From: an uncultured Clostridia bacterium
GTDB taxonomy: Bacteria; Bacillota; Clostridia; TANB77; CAG-508
Assembly (NCBI GenBank): GCA_944388035.1
Contig: CALXHF010000008.1
Span: 1 to 64,000, forward strand
Direction: 5' to 3'
DNA: 64,000 bases
Below the pieces are notes generated by a model. The model saw only the letters and a list, made by a program, of their open reading frames with translations. It was not told the origin of the DNA and did not search any database. Each line of letters begins with the position of its first letter. Positions within the stretch are counted from its first letter, which is position 1. Shown one piece after another: positions 52,005 to 60,426 of this stretch. The translations under genes and the position numbers were made by a program.

Positions 52005-53765
52005 ATGTCAGAGTACAAAAAAGTAAAATGTAATGAACTTCGTTTAGAAAATGAAGGAGAAAAAGTAGAAATCTTTGGTTGGGTAGAAACAATTAGAGAT
52101 TTAGGTGGTTTAGTCTTTTTAGACATTAGAGATATGTATGGAATAACACAAATTGTTACATCAGGTAAAGATGAAGATGTAGACTTTGCATCACATATTC
52201 CTGTAGAGTCTGCAGTTAGTGTTTGTGGAACTGTAAAAAAACGTGATGAAGAAACTATTAACCATAAATTAGAAACAGGTTTAGTTGAAATTAAAATTGA
52301 AGAAATTAAAATTTTAGGAAAAAGAACTTTAAGTTTACCTTTTGAGATTAATAGCAATCAAGACATAAGAGAAGACTTAAGACTACAATATAGATATTTA
52401 GACTTACGTTCTGAAAAACTAAAAAATAATTTAATATTACGTGCAAAATTTATACAATTTTTAAGAAGTCAAATGGTAGAAAGAAATTATTTAGAAGTAC
52501 AAACACCAATACTTACAAGTTCTTCTCCAGAAGGTGCAAGAGACTACCTAGTTCCAAGTAGACTTCATCCAGAAAAATTTTATGCTTTACCACAAGCACC
52601 TCAACAATTTAAACAATTGTTAATGGTTTCTGGAATTGATAAATATTTCCAAATAGCACCTTGTTTTAGAGATGAAGACTCTAGGGCTGATAGGACTCCG
52701 GGAGAATTCTATCAATTAGATATGGAAATGAGTTTTGCTAGCCAAGAAGATGTTTTAACCAGTATAGAACCTGTAATATATAATGCTTTTAAACAATTTT
52801 CTGATAAAAAAATTAATATGTACCCATTTCCAAGGTTAAAATATGAAGATGTTATGCTTAAATATGGAACAGATAAACCAGATTTAAGAAACCCATTAGA
52901 AATTGTAGATGTTTCTGATATTTTTGCAAATCTAGAATTAAGAGCATTTAAAAATATGGTTGTACGTGTAATTGCAACACATGATGTTGGGGACAAACCT
53001 AGAAGCTTTTTTGAAGATATGACTGATTTTGCAATCAAAGAATTAAAAGCAAAAGGGTTAGCTTGGCTTAGAATTTTAGATGATGGTTCTTTCCAAGGTC
53101 CTATTGCTAAATTTATTACAGATGAAGCAAGAATTGAAATGCAAAAAAGAACTAATTCAAAACCAGGAGATTGTATCTTCTTTGTTGCAGAAGTTCCAGG
53201 TATTGTAGAAAAGCTAGCAGGACAAGTAAGAGATGAATTAGGTAAAAGGTTAGATTTAATAGATAATAATAAATTTGAATTTTGCTGGATAGTTGATTTT
53301 CCTATGTTTGAAGATAATGACGGAAAACTTGAATTTAGCCACAACCCATTTTCTATGCCACAAGGTGGTTTAGAAGCTCTAGAAAACAAAGACCCATTAG
53401 AAATTCTTGCATATCAATATGATATGGTATGTAATGGTGTAGAAATTGCATCAGGAGCCGTTAGAAATCATAATATAGAAATAATGCTTAAAGCTTTCTC
53501 TATGGCAGGTTATACTAAAGAAGAAGTTAAATCTAAATTTGGCGCTTTATATACAGCTTTCCAATATGGTGTTCCACCACACGCTGGAATTGCATATGGC
53601 GTTGATAGACTTATAATGCTTTTAGCAGAAACAGAATCTATTAGAGATGTAATTGCTTTCCCACTAAACAGCAAAGCACAAGATTTAATGATGGGAGCTC
53701 CAAGTAATATTAAAATGGACTTATTGAGAGATGTTCATATAAGAACAATTCCTCAAAATAAATAA
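52005..53765 (+). CDS. aspS: Aspartyl-tRNA synthetase
   Basis: A 586-aa class II synthetase of bacterial type. It has the N-terminal OB-fold anticodon-binding domain (VEIFGWVETIRDLGGLVFLDIRD), motif 2 with CFRDEDSRADRTPGEFYQLD, the GAD insertion domain, and motif 3 in GIAYGVDRLIMLL. It charges tRNA-Asp. AAGGAGG lies 7 bases before the ATG. Monocistronic between a T-box and a terminator. Confidence 0.95.
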   Translation: MSEYKKVKCNELRLENEGEKVEIFGWVETIRDLGGLVFLDIRDMYGITQIVTSGKDEDVDFASHIPVESAVSVCGTVKKRDEETINHKLETGLVEIKIEEIKILGKRTLSLPFEINSNQDIREDLRLQYRYLDLRSEKLKNNLILRAKFIQFLRSQMVERNYLEVQTPILTSSSPEGARDYLVPSRLHPEKFYALPQAPQQFKQLLMVSGIDKYFQIAPCFRDEDSRADRTPGEFYQLDMEMSFASQEDVLTSIEPVIYNAFKQFSDKKINMYPFPRLKYEDVMLKYGTDKPDLRNPLEIVDVSDIFANLELRAFKNMVVRVIATHDVGDKPRSFFEDMTDFAIKELKAKGLAWLRILDDGSFQGPIAKFITDEARIEMQKRTNSKPGDCIFFVAEVPGIVEKLAGQVRDELGKRLDLIDNNKFEFCWIVDFPMFEDNDGKLEFSHNPFSMPQGGLEALENKDPLEILAYQYDMVCNGVEIASGAVRNHNIEIMLKAFSMAGYTKEEVKSKFGALYTAFQYGVPPHAGIAYGVDRLIMLLAETESIRDVIAFPLNSKAQDLMMGAPSNIKMDLLRDVHIRTIPQNK

Positions 53766-53768
53766 GAT

Positions 53769-53812
53769 AAAAGAACCAAACTACAAAATCTAATTTTAAG
53801 TTTGGTTCTTTT
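53769..53812. terminator. Bidirectional terminator
   Basis: AAAAGAACCAAACT / AGTTTGGTTCTTTT stem between aspS and the htrA-like gene. Confidence 0.85.
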
Positions 53813-53833
53813 TAAACTATTCTTTTTTAGTTT

Positions 53834-54979
53834 TTATTTTTTCCCCAATCTTAATTTTATTTCTTTTGTTATTTTATTTCTACTCACTTTAAGAGTTACT
53901 TCATCATTTGGTTTTTTAGTATAAATATATTCTCTTAAATCGTTCATAGTGTTTAATTCTTTGTCATCAATAGATATAATAATATCTCCTTCTTTCAAAT
54001 CAGAATTACTAGCAGGTCCATTTTTTGTTATTTGTGCTACATATATACCAGTATCAAAACTTGTATTGCTTTTATTGGTATTTGTAGAATTTAGATATGG
54101 TATAACCTCTCTATCATAGGCATATATTCCAATTGTAGCTTCGTCAAATGTAGCAGTATTTTTAAAACTATCAATTATTGGCTTTATTATATTAATTGGA
54201 ATTGCAAAACCAATTCCTTCTGCAGACGTGATTTTAACAGTATTGATTCCAATAACATCTCCATTTGGATAAATTAAAGGTCCTCCACTATTACCAGGGT
54301 TTATTGTAGCATCTGTTTGTAATAAATCAGTCATATAAGATACTTTTCCTTCTTCTTCTAATTTTATAGTTCTGTTTTTAGCACTTATAATACCAGAAGT
54401 TACTGTCCTTCTAAACTCAAAACCAATAGGATTACCAATTGCATAAACAGTTTCCCCTACTCTTACATTTTTTGAATCTCCTAAATTCACATATGGAAGA
54501 TTTTTAGCATTAACCTTTACAATAGATAAATCTAAATCAGAATCAGCCCAAACCACAGTCCCCTCATAATTATTACCTGTTTCTAAAGTAATATAACATT
54601 TACTATATTTCTCACCAGTAACATGGCTATTACTTACAATGTAGCCATCTTGAGACACAATAAAACCTGTACCTAAACCCAAATCATCTTCCTCATTATT
54701 AGAAAAAATACTACTACCTGCACTTTTTAGTTTAGAAATTCCAACAACCTTTTTAGTTGTATCTTCAATTACATCTGCGATTATTTTGCTATTTTCTTCA
54801 GCATTTTCCACAGTTTGTTCAGTGTTTGTGGATAACTGTCTTTCAGCAGTATAATTATTTGGAGTTATTTCTATATTTTGATATGTAGTATATAAATAAA
54901 AACCAAACACCCATATAAAAATAAAAAAAACAGAAATAATAATTATTTTTCTAGAGTTATTTTTCTTACTTCTTCTCAA
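53834..54979 (-). CDS. HtrA/DegP-like serine protease
   Basis: A 381-aa membrane-anchored protease. It has one N-terminal transmembrane segment, a trypsin-like domain with His in GYIVSNSHVTGE, Asp in WADSDLDLSIVKV and Ser in INPGNSGGPLI, then one PDZ domain (GPASNSDLKEGDIIISIDDKELNTMNDLREYI). It degrades misfolded exported proteins at the cell surface. All catalytic residues are present. GAGGTGAAG precedes the ATG. Confidence 0.9.
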   Translation of the reverse strand: MRRSKKNNSRKIIIISVFFIFIWVFGFYLYTTYQNIEITPNNYTAERQLSTNTEQTVENAEENSKIIADVIEDTTKKVVGISKLKSAGSSIFSNNEEDDLGLGTGFIVSQDGYIVSNSHVTGEKYSKCYITLETGNNYEGTVVWADSDLDLSIVKVNAKNLPYVNLGDSKNVRVGETVYAIGNPIGFEFRRTVTSGIISAKNRTIKLEEEGKVSYMTDLLQTDATINPGNSGGPLIYPNGDVIGINTVKITSAEGIGFAIPINIIKPIIDSFKNTATFDEATIGIYAYDREVIPYLNSTNTNKSNTSFDTGIYVAQITKNGPASNSDLKEGDIIISIDDKELNTMNDLREYIYTKKPNDEVTLKVSRNKITKEIKLRLGKK

Positions 54980-55037
54980 ATAACTTCACCTCAAAAATAT
55001 TATTTCCATTTTTTCAAAAAATATCCATTTTCGCCCT

Positions 55038-56757
55038 TTATTTAACCATATATCTTTTTATTTTATGTGTTGTTGTTTTTACAAATTCTTCTGTTGTTAT
55101 TTCTATTTTCTTTATGTGTTTAAAGTCTGGTAATTTTTTATTTATTTCTTTTATTCCTTCCCATATTTTCTCTTTATATTCTTCTTCTGTTTTTTCTCCT
55201 AATTCGTGTTTTATTAAATCTTCATCATAAACTATTTTTGCACATAACATTGTGTCTGTTTTATCTTTTCCTCTTTGATATACTATACTTTCTTTTATAT
55301 ATGGTATTTTATTTATCAATGTTTCTATTTCTTCTGGATATACATTTTTTCCGTTTTTTAATACTATTATATCTTTTTTTCTTCCTGTTACATATAAAAA
55401 TTCGTCTTTATCTAAATAACCATAATCTCCTGTTTTAAAATATCCGTCCTCAAAAGCTTCTTTCGTTGCTTTTTCATTTTCATAATATCCGTAGCATTAC
55501 ACTTGGTCCTTTGACAAGTATTTCTCCTATTCCATCTTCATCTTTATCAACTATTTTTACACTTAAGTCATCAAATACTAAACCTACTGAACCTGGTCTT
55601 TTTTCTTTTTCTGTTTCTGCTGATATTACTGGTGATGTTTCTGTTAGTCCATATCCTTGTACTAATTCTATTCCCATATTGTTAAATGCTACTATTGTTT
55701 CTTTATTCATTGGTGCTGCTCCATATAGCACAAGTCTTAAGTTTCCACCAAAATTATCTAATATTTGTTTAAAAAATACTTTTCTCAAATCTATATGTAT
55801 TTTTAATAACCCATTTGATATTTTTGTTATTGTTTTGATTAATTTTTCCTTCTTTTGTTCTTTTATTCCTTTTTGTATTTTTTTATACATTGTTTCTAAT
55901 ACTAGTGGTACTGCTACTAATATTGATACTTTATATTCTTTCATATTTTTTTGTATATGTTTTAGCCCATCACAAAATGCTACTGTTGCTCCACTATACA
56001 TACCATATAAAAATGTTATTGTACACTCAAATGTATGGTGTATTGGTAAAAATGATAATAATGTATCTTTTTCATATATTTTTAACCAAGATGAAAAGTC
56101 TGATAAGTTACTACATATATTTTTTTGTGATAACATTACACCTTTTGGAGTACTTGTTGTTCCTGATGTGAACAATAATATTGACATTTTATTTTCGTCT
56201 ATTTTTACATCTTCATATTTTGTACTTCCTTTTTCTAATAATGAATATCCTGTTTTTAAAAGTTCACTATATTTTTCTATTTCTAGATTTTCTTCATTAT
56301 CCATTGATATTAATGTATTTACTTTTGTTTTTTCGTCTTTTTTTAATTTTAGCATTACTTCCGTATATTTTTTATCAAAAAATACAACTTCTGCACCGCT
56401 TCTTGTTACTAAATTTTCTATTTCATTTTCTGGTAATGCTTTATCTATTGGAACTATTACCATATTGCTTGTTGCAACTGCCATATATGTTGTACACCAC
56501 TCATACCTATTGTTTCCAATTACTACTATTTTCTTTCCTTCGTATCCTAATTCTAACAGACTTGTTCCTAATGCTTTTACATCTGATACATATTCTCCAT
56601 ATGTTTTTTCTACATATTCGGGTTCTTTTTTAGTTGCATCTTTTTTATATTTATATGCAACATTATCTTTAAATTTTGTATTAACCCTTTCTAACAATTC
56701 CCTAAAATTATTAACTGCTTCTTTTTCATATACTGCTCTTGGTCTTGTTCCTTCCAT
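55038..56757 (-). CDS. Long-chain acyl-CoA synthetase, split by a single-base +1 shift
   Basis: An AMP-forming ligase of about 573 aa when joined. The N-terminal frame (from ATG 56757) contains the AMP-binding motif LLFTSGTTSTPKGVMLSQ and LVQGYGLTETSPVIS and ends GPSVMLRIL-stop. The C-terminal part continues in the +1 frame as GYYENEKATKEAFEDGYFKTGD...GRKKDIIVLKNGKNVYPEEIE, up to KRYMVK. Skipping one C at 55491 (ATG CTA-C-GGA TAT) restores the protein exactly. The joined protein would activate fatty acids with ATP and CoA. Both halves are fully conserved. The break has the same sequence context as the one in mreB. Confidence 0.85.
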
Positions 56758-56812
56758 ATTACCACTTCCTTTGCTTGCATTTTATACCAACTTTCTACTT
56801 TTTGCAACAAAA

Positions 56813-56846
56813 AAATATAAATAAGAAAAAGCACTTATTTATATTT
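56813..56846 (-). terminator. Terminator of the first pilin-like gene
   Basis: AAATATAAATAAG / CTTATTTATATTT, 13-bp stem between convergent-looking genes; T-run on both strands. Confidence 0.75.
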
Positions 56847-56852
56847 TGGAAA

Positions 56853-58250
56853 TTATTTTATAAATAGAGTAATACGGGAAGAATAATTACCTGTAGTAGT
56901 AGGATTTCTAAAATTTCTATAGCTAGGAGAACGGTTTTCGTATCCACGGATAACACGAGTAACTGTAGAATCAGCCTCTAATGTCCACTCTATATGACAA
57001 GCATATAAATCAAATATATTTTTTATTACATCTGTTTCTTTTTTTCCTGTTACATAGCTATTATTTTGTATTGAACTATTACTGGTTGATGTTATGCTAC
57101 TTTCTTCTCCTCTTCTTTTCATAAAATTCATCATTGCATCATACTGACTTCCCCATATCATTGAACTTATTACAGATGAATTATCTATTTCTGGTACTTC
57201 ATACTCTAAACATTTTTTATATAAACCATACCAATATTTTGTTTTTTCATTATCCGCATTTGCTGTTACTACTTTATCTTTATTTTCATCCGTACTTGCA
57301 TTCTTACTTACTGGTCTATCTCCTTCTAAACCTAATTCATATCTTCCTACATAAAAACCTTTATACTTTACTACACTTGTTGCCATTTCTTTATATTGAT
57401 TTTTTAAAGCTGATAAAAATTCTGAAGTAGTACTATAACCTAATTGAGAAAGATACATAATATCTCCGTCATATGATGTTCCTGTACCTGAACTGCTACT
57501 TGTTACAACTGCTGGCTCTCTTAAACCACTATTAGGGTTATATGTTGTATTTGCTGTTCCAAAATTTTCTCCTGTATCTGTTGCATATAATTTACCAACT
57601 ATTTCTGTTGAATTGTGAGTTGTACATTTTAATTCGTTTCCTTTTAATTCTAAATTACATAAACTTGTTGAACTTACATTTGCACATTGTGCCATATCAT
57701 TTATATCACTTACTGGTATCCATACAAATTGACTACCATTTTTATCTTCTATTACTAAACCATCATCTATTTTACTTGCTTCTTCTAATATTTTAAAACC
57801 TTCTGGTACTGTTACTGTTTTATATTCTTCTTTACTTGTTTCATCTGTATATTCTTCATTTTTATTTGCAAATTTTCCTGGTCCAAATGGCACATAATCA
57901 TCTAACTTTCCCGCTATTTCATAACTTGGTTCATTTGTTGTAATAACTCCATCTTTATCTACTTGGCTATAATCATTTATAACACCTTTATTTTTTAATT
58001 CTTCTTTTACATCATCTAAGCTAGGGTTTCTATGTTTCTTTTCAGCATCAATAATTGCTAAATCTATCTGTTCTTCCCAAGAGGCTATTTCTGTATCTTC
58101 TTTAGCCGTATGTGCTTGGTCTATAATTCCATTATCACCAGTTAAAGCACCAATTGATATGCTTGCTAAAATTAATAAAATAACTATTGTTACAACTAAA
58201 GCAATAAGAGTAATTCCTTTTTCTTTTTTATATCTTTTGTTTCTATTCAT
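56853..58250 (-). CDS. Pilin-like surface protein with FGE/C-lectin-like C-terminus
   Basis: A 465-aa protein. The N-terminus KGITLIALVVTIVILLILASISIGAL is a type IV prepilin signal (cleavage after G, +1 I, +5 variant). Residues 45-125 form a helical stalk shared with the next gene. The C-terminal region FVWIPVSD...GFYVGRYELG...VTRVIRGYENRSPSYRNFRNPTTTGNYSSRITLFIK resembles the formylglycine-generating-enzyme/C-type lectin fold used by variable surface proteins. Probably displayed on or in a pilus-like structure; ligand unknown. AGGAGGATAAATTT precedes the ATG. Confidence 0.72.
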   Translation of the reverse strand: MNRNKRYKKEKGITLIALVVTIVILLILASISIGALTGDNGIIDQAHTAKEDTEIASWEEQIDLAIIDAEKKHRNPSLDDVKEELKNKGVINDYSQVDKDGVITTNEPSYEIAGKLDDYVPFGPGKFANKNEEYTDETSKEEYKTVTVPEGFKILEEASKIDDGLVIEDKNGSQFVWIPVSDINDMAQCANVSSTSLCNLELKGNELKCTTHNSTEIVGKLYATDTGENFGTANTTYNPNSGLREPAVVTSSSSGTGTSYDGDIMYLSQLGYSTTSEFLSALKNQYKEMATSVVKYKGFYVGRYELGLEGDRPVSKNASTDENKDKVVTANADNEKTKYWYGLYKKCLEYEVPEIDNSSVISSMIWGSQYDAMMNFMKRRGEESSITSTSNSSIQNNSYVTGKKETDVIKNIFDLYACHIEWTLEADSTVTRVIRGYENRSPSYRNFRNPTTTGNYSSRITLFIK

Positions 58251-58294
58251 AAATTTATCCTCCTTTTTACGTCGGTATTCCGACTACTTTTAAT

Positions 58295-58324
58295 ATTATA
58301 TAATGCTAAAATTTAATATGTCAA
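58295..58324 (-). promoter_or_regulatory. Promoter of the pilin-like gene
   Basis: Minus strand TTGACA (58319-58324), 18-base spacer, TATAAT (58295-58300); the -35 lies in the left arm of the 58315-58352 palindrome. A GTCGG-TATT-CCGAC hairpin follows at 58271-58284. Confidence 0.75.
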
Positions 58325-58352
58325 TATATTTACGTAAAAATATTGACATATT
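58315..58352. promoter_or_regulatory. Palindromic operator between pilin-like and XRE genes
   Basis: AATATGTCAATAT (58315-58327) and ATATTGACATATT (58340-58352) are perfect 13-bp arms around TTTACGTAAA, itself palindromic. It covers the -35 of the pilin promoter and lies 18 bases before the XRE start, so it is a likely binding site of that regulator. Confidence 0.65.
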
Positions 58353-58369
58353 TTGAAAGGAATAAAAAT

Positions 58370-58606
58370 ATGAATTTAGAAGATGCAATTAGAAAGAGAA
58401 TATTAAATTTAGCTAAAGAAAATAACATAACAATTAATAAAGTATCTACACTAGCGGGCTTGCCACATACAACATTATTAACATTTATGAATAACCAAGC
58501 ACACGACCCAAGAATTTCTACATTATTACACATATGTGAAGCTTTTAATATGACTTTATCAGAATTTTTTGATGATATTTTATTTTTAGATATAAAAGAT
58601 GAATAA
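58370..58606 (+). CDS. XRE-family regulator
   Basis: A 78-aa HTH protein: LEDAIRKRILNLAKENNITINKVSTLAGLPHTTLLTFMNNQAHDPRISTLLHICEAFNMTLSEFFDD. GAAAGG with 10-base spacing supports ATG 58370 (58343 lies inside the operator). Divergent from the first pilin-like gene and likely its repressor through the palindrome at 58315-58352. Confidence 0.8.
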   Translation: MNLEDAIRKRILNLAKENNITINKVSTLAGLPHTTLLTFMNNQAHDPRISTLLHICEAFNMTLSEFFDDILFLDIKDE

Positions 58607-58627
58607 TATATTTTTATAATATACAAA

Positions 58628-58652
58628 AAATAAGAGGTTTTCCCTCTTATTT
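58628..58652. terminator. Bidirectional terminator
   Basis: AAATAAGAGG / CCTCTTATTT stem with TTTT-rich loop and flanks. Confidence 0.75.
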
Positions 58653-59940
58653 ATATTTCTACTTTATATCCGTTTTCTGAATTTCCTGTTATTAATTCTC
58701 CTTGTAAAGTTACAATTGGCAATATACTATGTTTTGTATTATTAGCACTTCCGTTTGATCCAAACATATAATATCCTTTTATTGAATTCGACATGTAATC
58801 AACGTAAAAATCACAATAACCATATATAGAGTGAGCAGAATCTATATTTCTCGTGGCAAGCCAATATGTTTTACTTTTTATTAACAAATTATAATAATTA
58901 TTTATAATATTACTATTTTCTATATCTTTAAAAGCTGATTTCATAAAATTTGCACTTGCAGTCCAATACGTTTGATATGGTTGAATACTATTTTCAGCTT
59001 GTGAACTAGAGCTTGTATGCATTTTAGGATTAGTCGGTTCGATTATACTATTTTGTTCACTTAAATTTAAACCATCTTCTCTTATTTTTCCGTCTATTAC
59101 ACTTTTTATTTCTTCTTTATATATATCTGGATAATAATATCTATCAGTAACACTTTCTTTTGGCATCTGCTCACCATATTTAGTTCCACTATTTTTATTT
59201 ACATAGTTATGTGCCTCTTCCAAAGCTTCGTCTGTCATATAATGTTCTATATCTTCTATATTAATACTTCTAGCTTTTATTCCTTTTCTTTCATTTCCAT
59301 ATAATTTACTGCACGCTTCATTTAATAAATATACCCCATTATTATATCCTTGTGCCCCACCAAGTTTTACTGTTCCTGATGTTGGTTCTGATGCTATTAA
59401 TGTTATTTCCTCTGTATCTTTATTTATGTCTAAAACTTTCCAACTGCTTATCTTAAAATCATCTTTTGAACTATCTAAAGTTATATCTGGGTTTTCTTCG
59501 CTTTCGTAATAATAATATTTTGCAAGCCAAGGATATGTTCCAGCTGGTGTATATTCTACTTCTGAACCTATTTCTAAACCTTGTGGAATACGTGGTAGAT
59601 AGTCATCTAATTTTCCTGTTATTATATATGTTGGCTCATTTGTTTCAATATCTCCATTTTCTTTTACTTGTTCATAATTAGTTATAATTCCTTTATTTTT
59701 TAATTCTTCTATTACATCATCTAGTTTAGGGTTTCTATGTTTCTTTTCAGCATCAATAATTGCTAAATCTATCTGTTCTTCCCAAGAAGCTATTTCTGTA
59801 TCTTCTTTTGCCGTATGAGCTTGGTCTATAATTCCATTATCACCTGTTAAAGCACCAATTGATATACTTGCTAAAATTAATAAAATAACAATTGTTACTA
59901 CTAAAGCAATAAGAGTAATTCCTTTTTCTTTCTTTTTCAT
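58651..59940 (-). CDS. Pilin-like surface protein, paralog with different C-terminal domain
   Basis: A 429-aa protein. The first ~115 residues are nearly identical to the neighbouring pilin-like protein (prepilin signal, AHTAKEDTEIASWEEQIDLAII stalk), also at DNA level. After ITGKLDDYLPRIPQG the sequence is unrelated: a WKVLDINKDTEEITLIASEP module (DUF6273-like) and a Tyr/Ser/Asn-rich domain (YWTASANFMKS, YWLATRNIDSAHSIYGYCDFYVD). Same anchor with a different display domain. AAAGGAG precedes the ATG. Confidence 0.7.
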   Translation of the reverse strand: MKKKEKGITLIALVVTIVILLILASISIGALTGDNGIIDQAHTAKEDTEIASWEEQIDLAIIDAEKKHRNPKLDDVIEELKNKGIITNYEQVKENGDIETNEPTYIITGKLDDYLPRIPQGLEIGSEVEYTPAGTYPWLAKYYYYESEENPDITLDSSKDDFKISSWKVLDINKDTEEITLIASEPTSGTVKLGGAQGYNNGVYLLNEACSKLYGNERKGIKARSINIEDIEHYMTDEALEEAHNYVNKNSGTKYGEQMPKESVTDRYYYPDIYKEEIKSVIDGKIREDGLNLSEQNSIIEPTNPKMHTSSSSQAENSIQPYQTYWTASANFMKSAFKDIENSNIINNYYNLLIKSKTYWLATRNIDSAHSIYGYCDFYVDYMSNSIKGYYMFGSNGSANNTKHSILPIVTLQGELITGNSENGYKVEI

Positions 59941-60090
59941 AACATTATTTATCTCCTTTCTCTTTCGTTTTATTTTTATTTATTTATCAATGTTTTATAG
60001 TGTATATTACTTATAGCTATATTTAAGATAATACTATAAAGATTTTAAAATGTCAACTATAATAATAAAAAAATAGATAGAGGTTATAAT

Positions 60091-60300
60091 ATGCTTGAAT
60101 TTCATATAAAAGAATTGTTAGAAAAAAATAAAATATCACGTTATAAGATGAGAATATATCTAAACTGGAATTATAAACGTGTTAACGATTTCTATTTTGG
60201 AAGAGCAAAAGAAATTAAAACATCTGAAATAGAACAACTATGTGAATTGTTCAATTGTAAGCTTGAAGATTTGTTCACTTACAAGAAGAACAAAAAATAA
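60091..60300 (+). CDS. Small HTH regulator
   Basis: A 69-aa Cro/CI-like protein (MLEFHIKELLEKNKISRYKMRIYLNWNYKRVNDFYFGRAKEIKTSEIEQLCELFNCKLEDLF). GAGGTTATAAT precedes the ATG. It lies 127 bases ahead of the peptide synthetase on the same strand but is separated from it by a terminator. Confidence 0.72.
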   Translation: MLEFHIKELLEKNKISRYKMRIYLNWNYKRVNDFYFGRAKEIKTSEIEQLCELFNCKLEDLFTYKKNKK

Positions 60301-60326
60301 TTTAAATTTAATATTTATTTTTATTA

Positions 60327-60364
60327 AAAAAACAATATTTTTTAATGTCAAAATATTGTTTTTT
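60327..60364 (+). terminator. Terminator between HTH gene and NRPS
   Basis: AAAAAACAATATTTT / AAAATATTGTTTTTT stem followed by TTGTTTTTT. Confidence 0.85.
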
Positions 60365-60426
60365 TTGTTTTTTAAGGTATAATAAAGTTGTATTAATATT
60401 AAAAATATTTTACAAGGAGTGTAGAA

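Noticed and set aside
55466-56824. A 452-codon open frame on the plus strand
   Set aside because: It is antisense to the acyl-CoA synthetase, whose motifs are unmistakable on the minus strand; the frame is low-complexity Ser/Phe/Leu and has no ribosome-binding site.
56853-57000. Diversity-generating retroelement variable region
   Set aside because: The C-terminus resembles such targets, but no reverse transcriptase or template repeat is present in the window.
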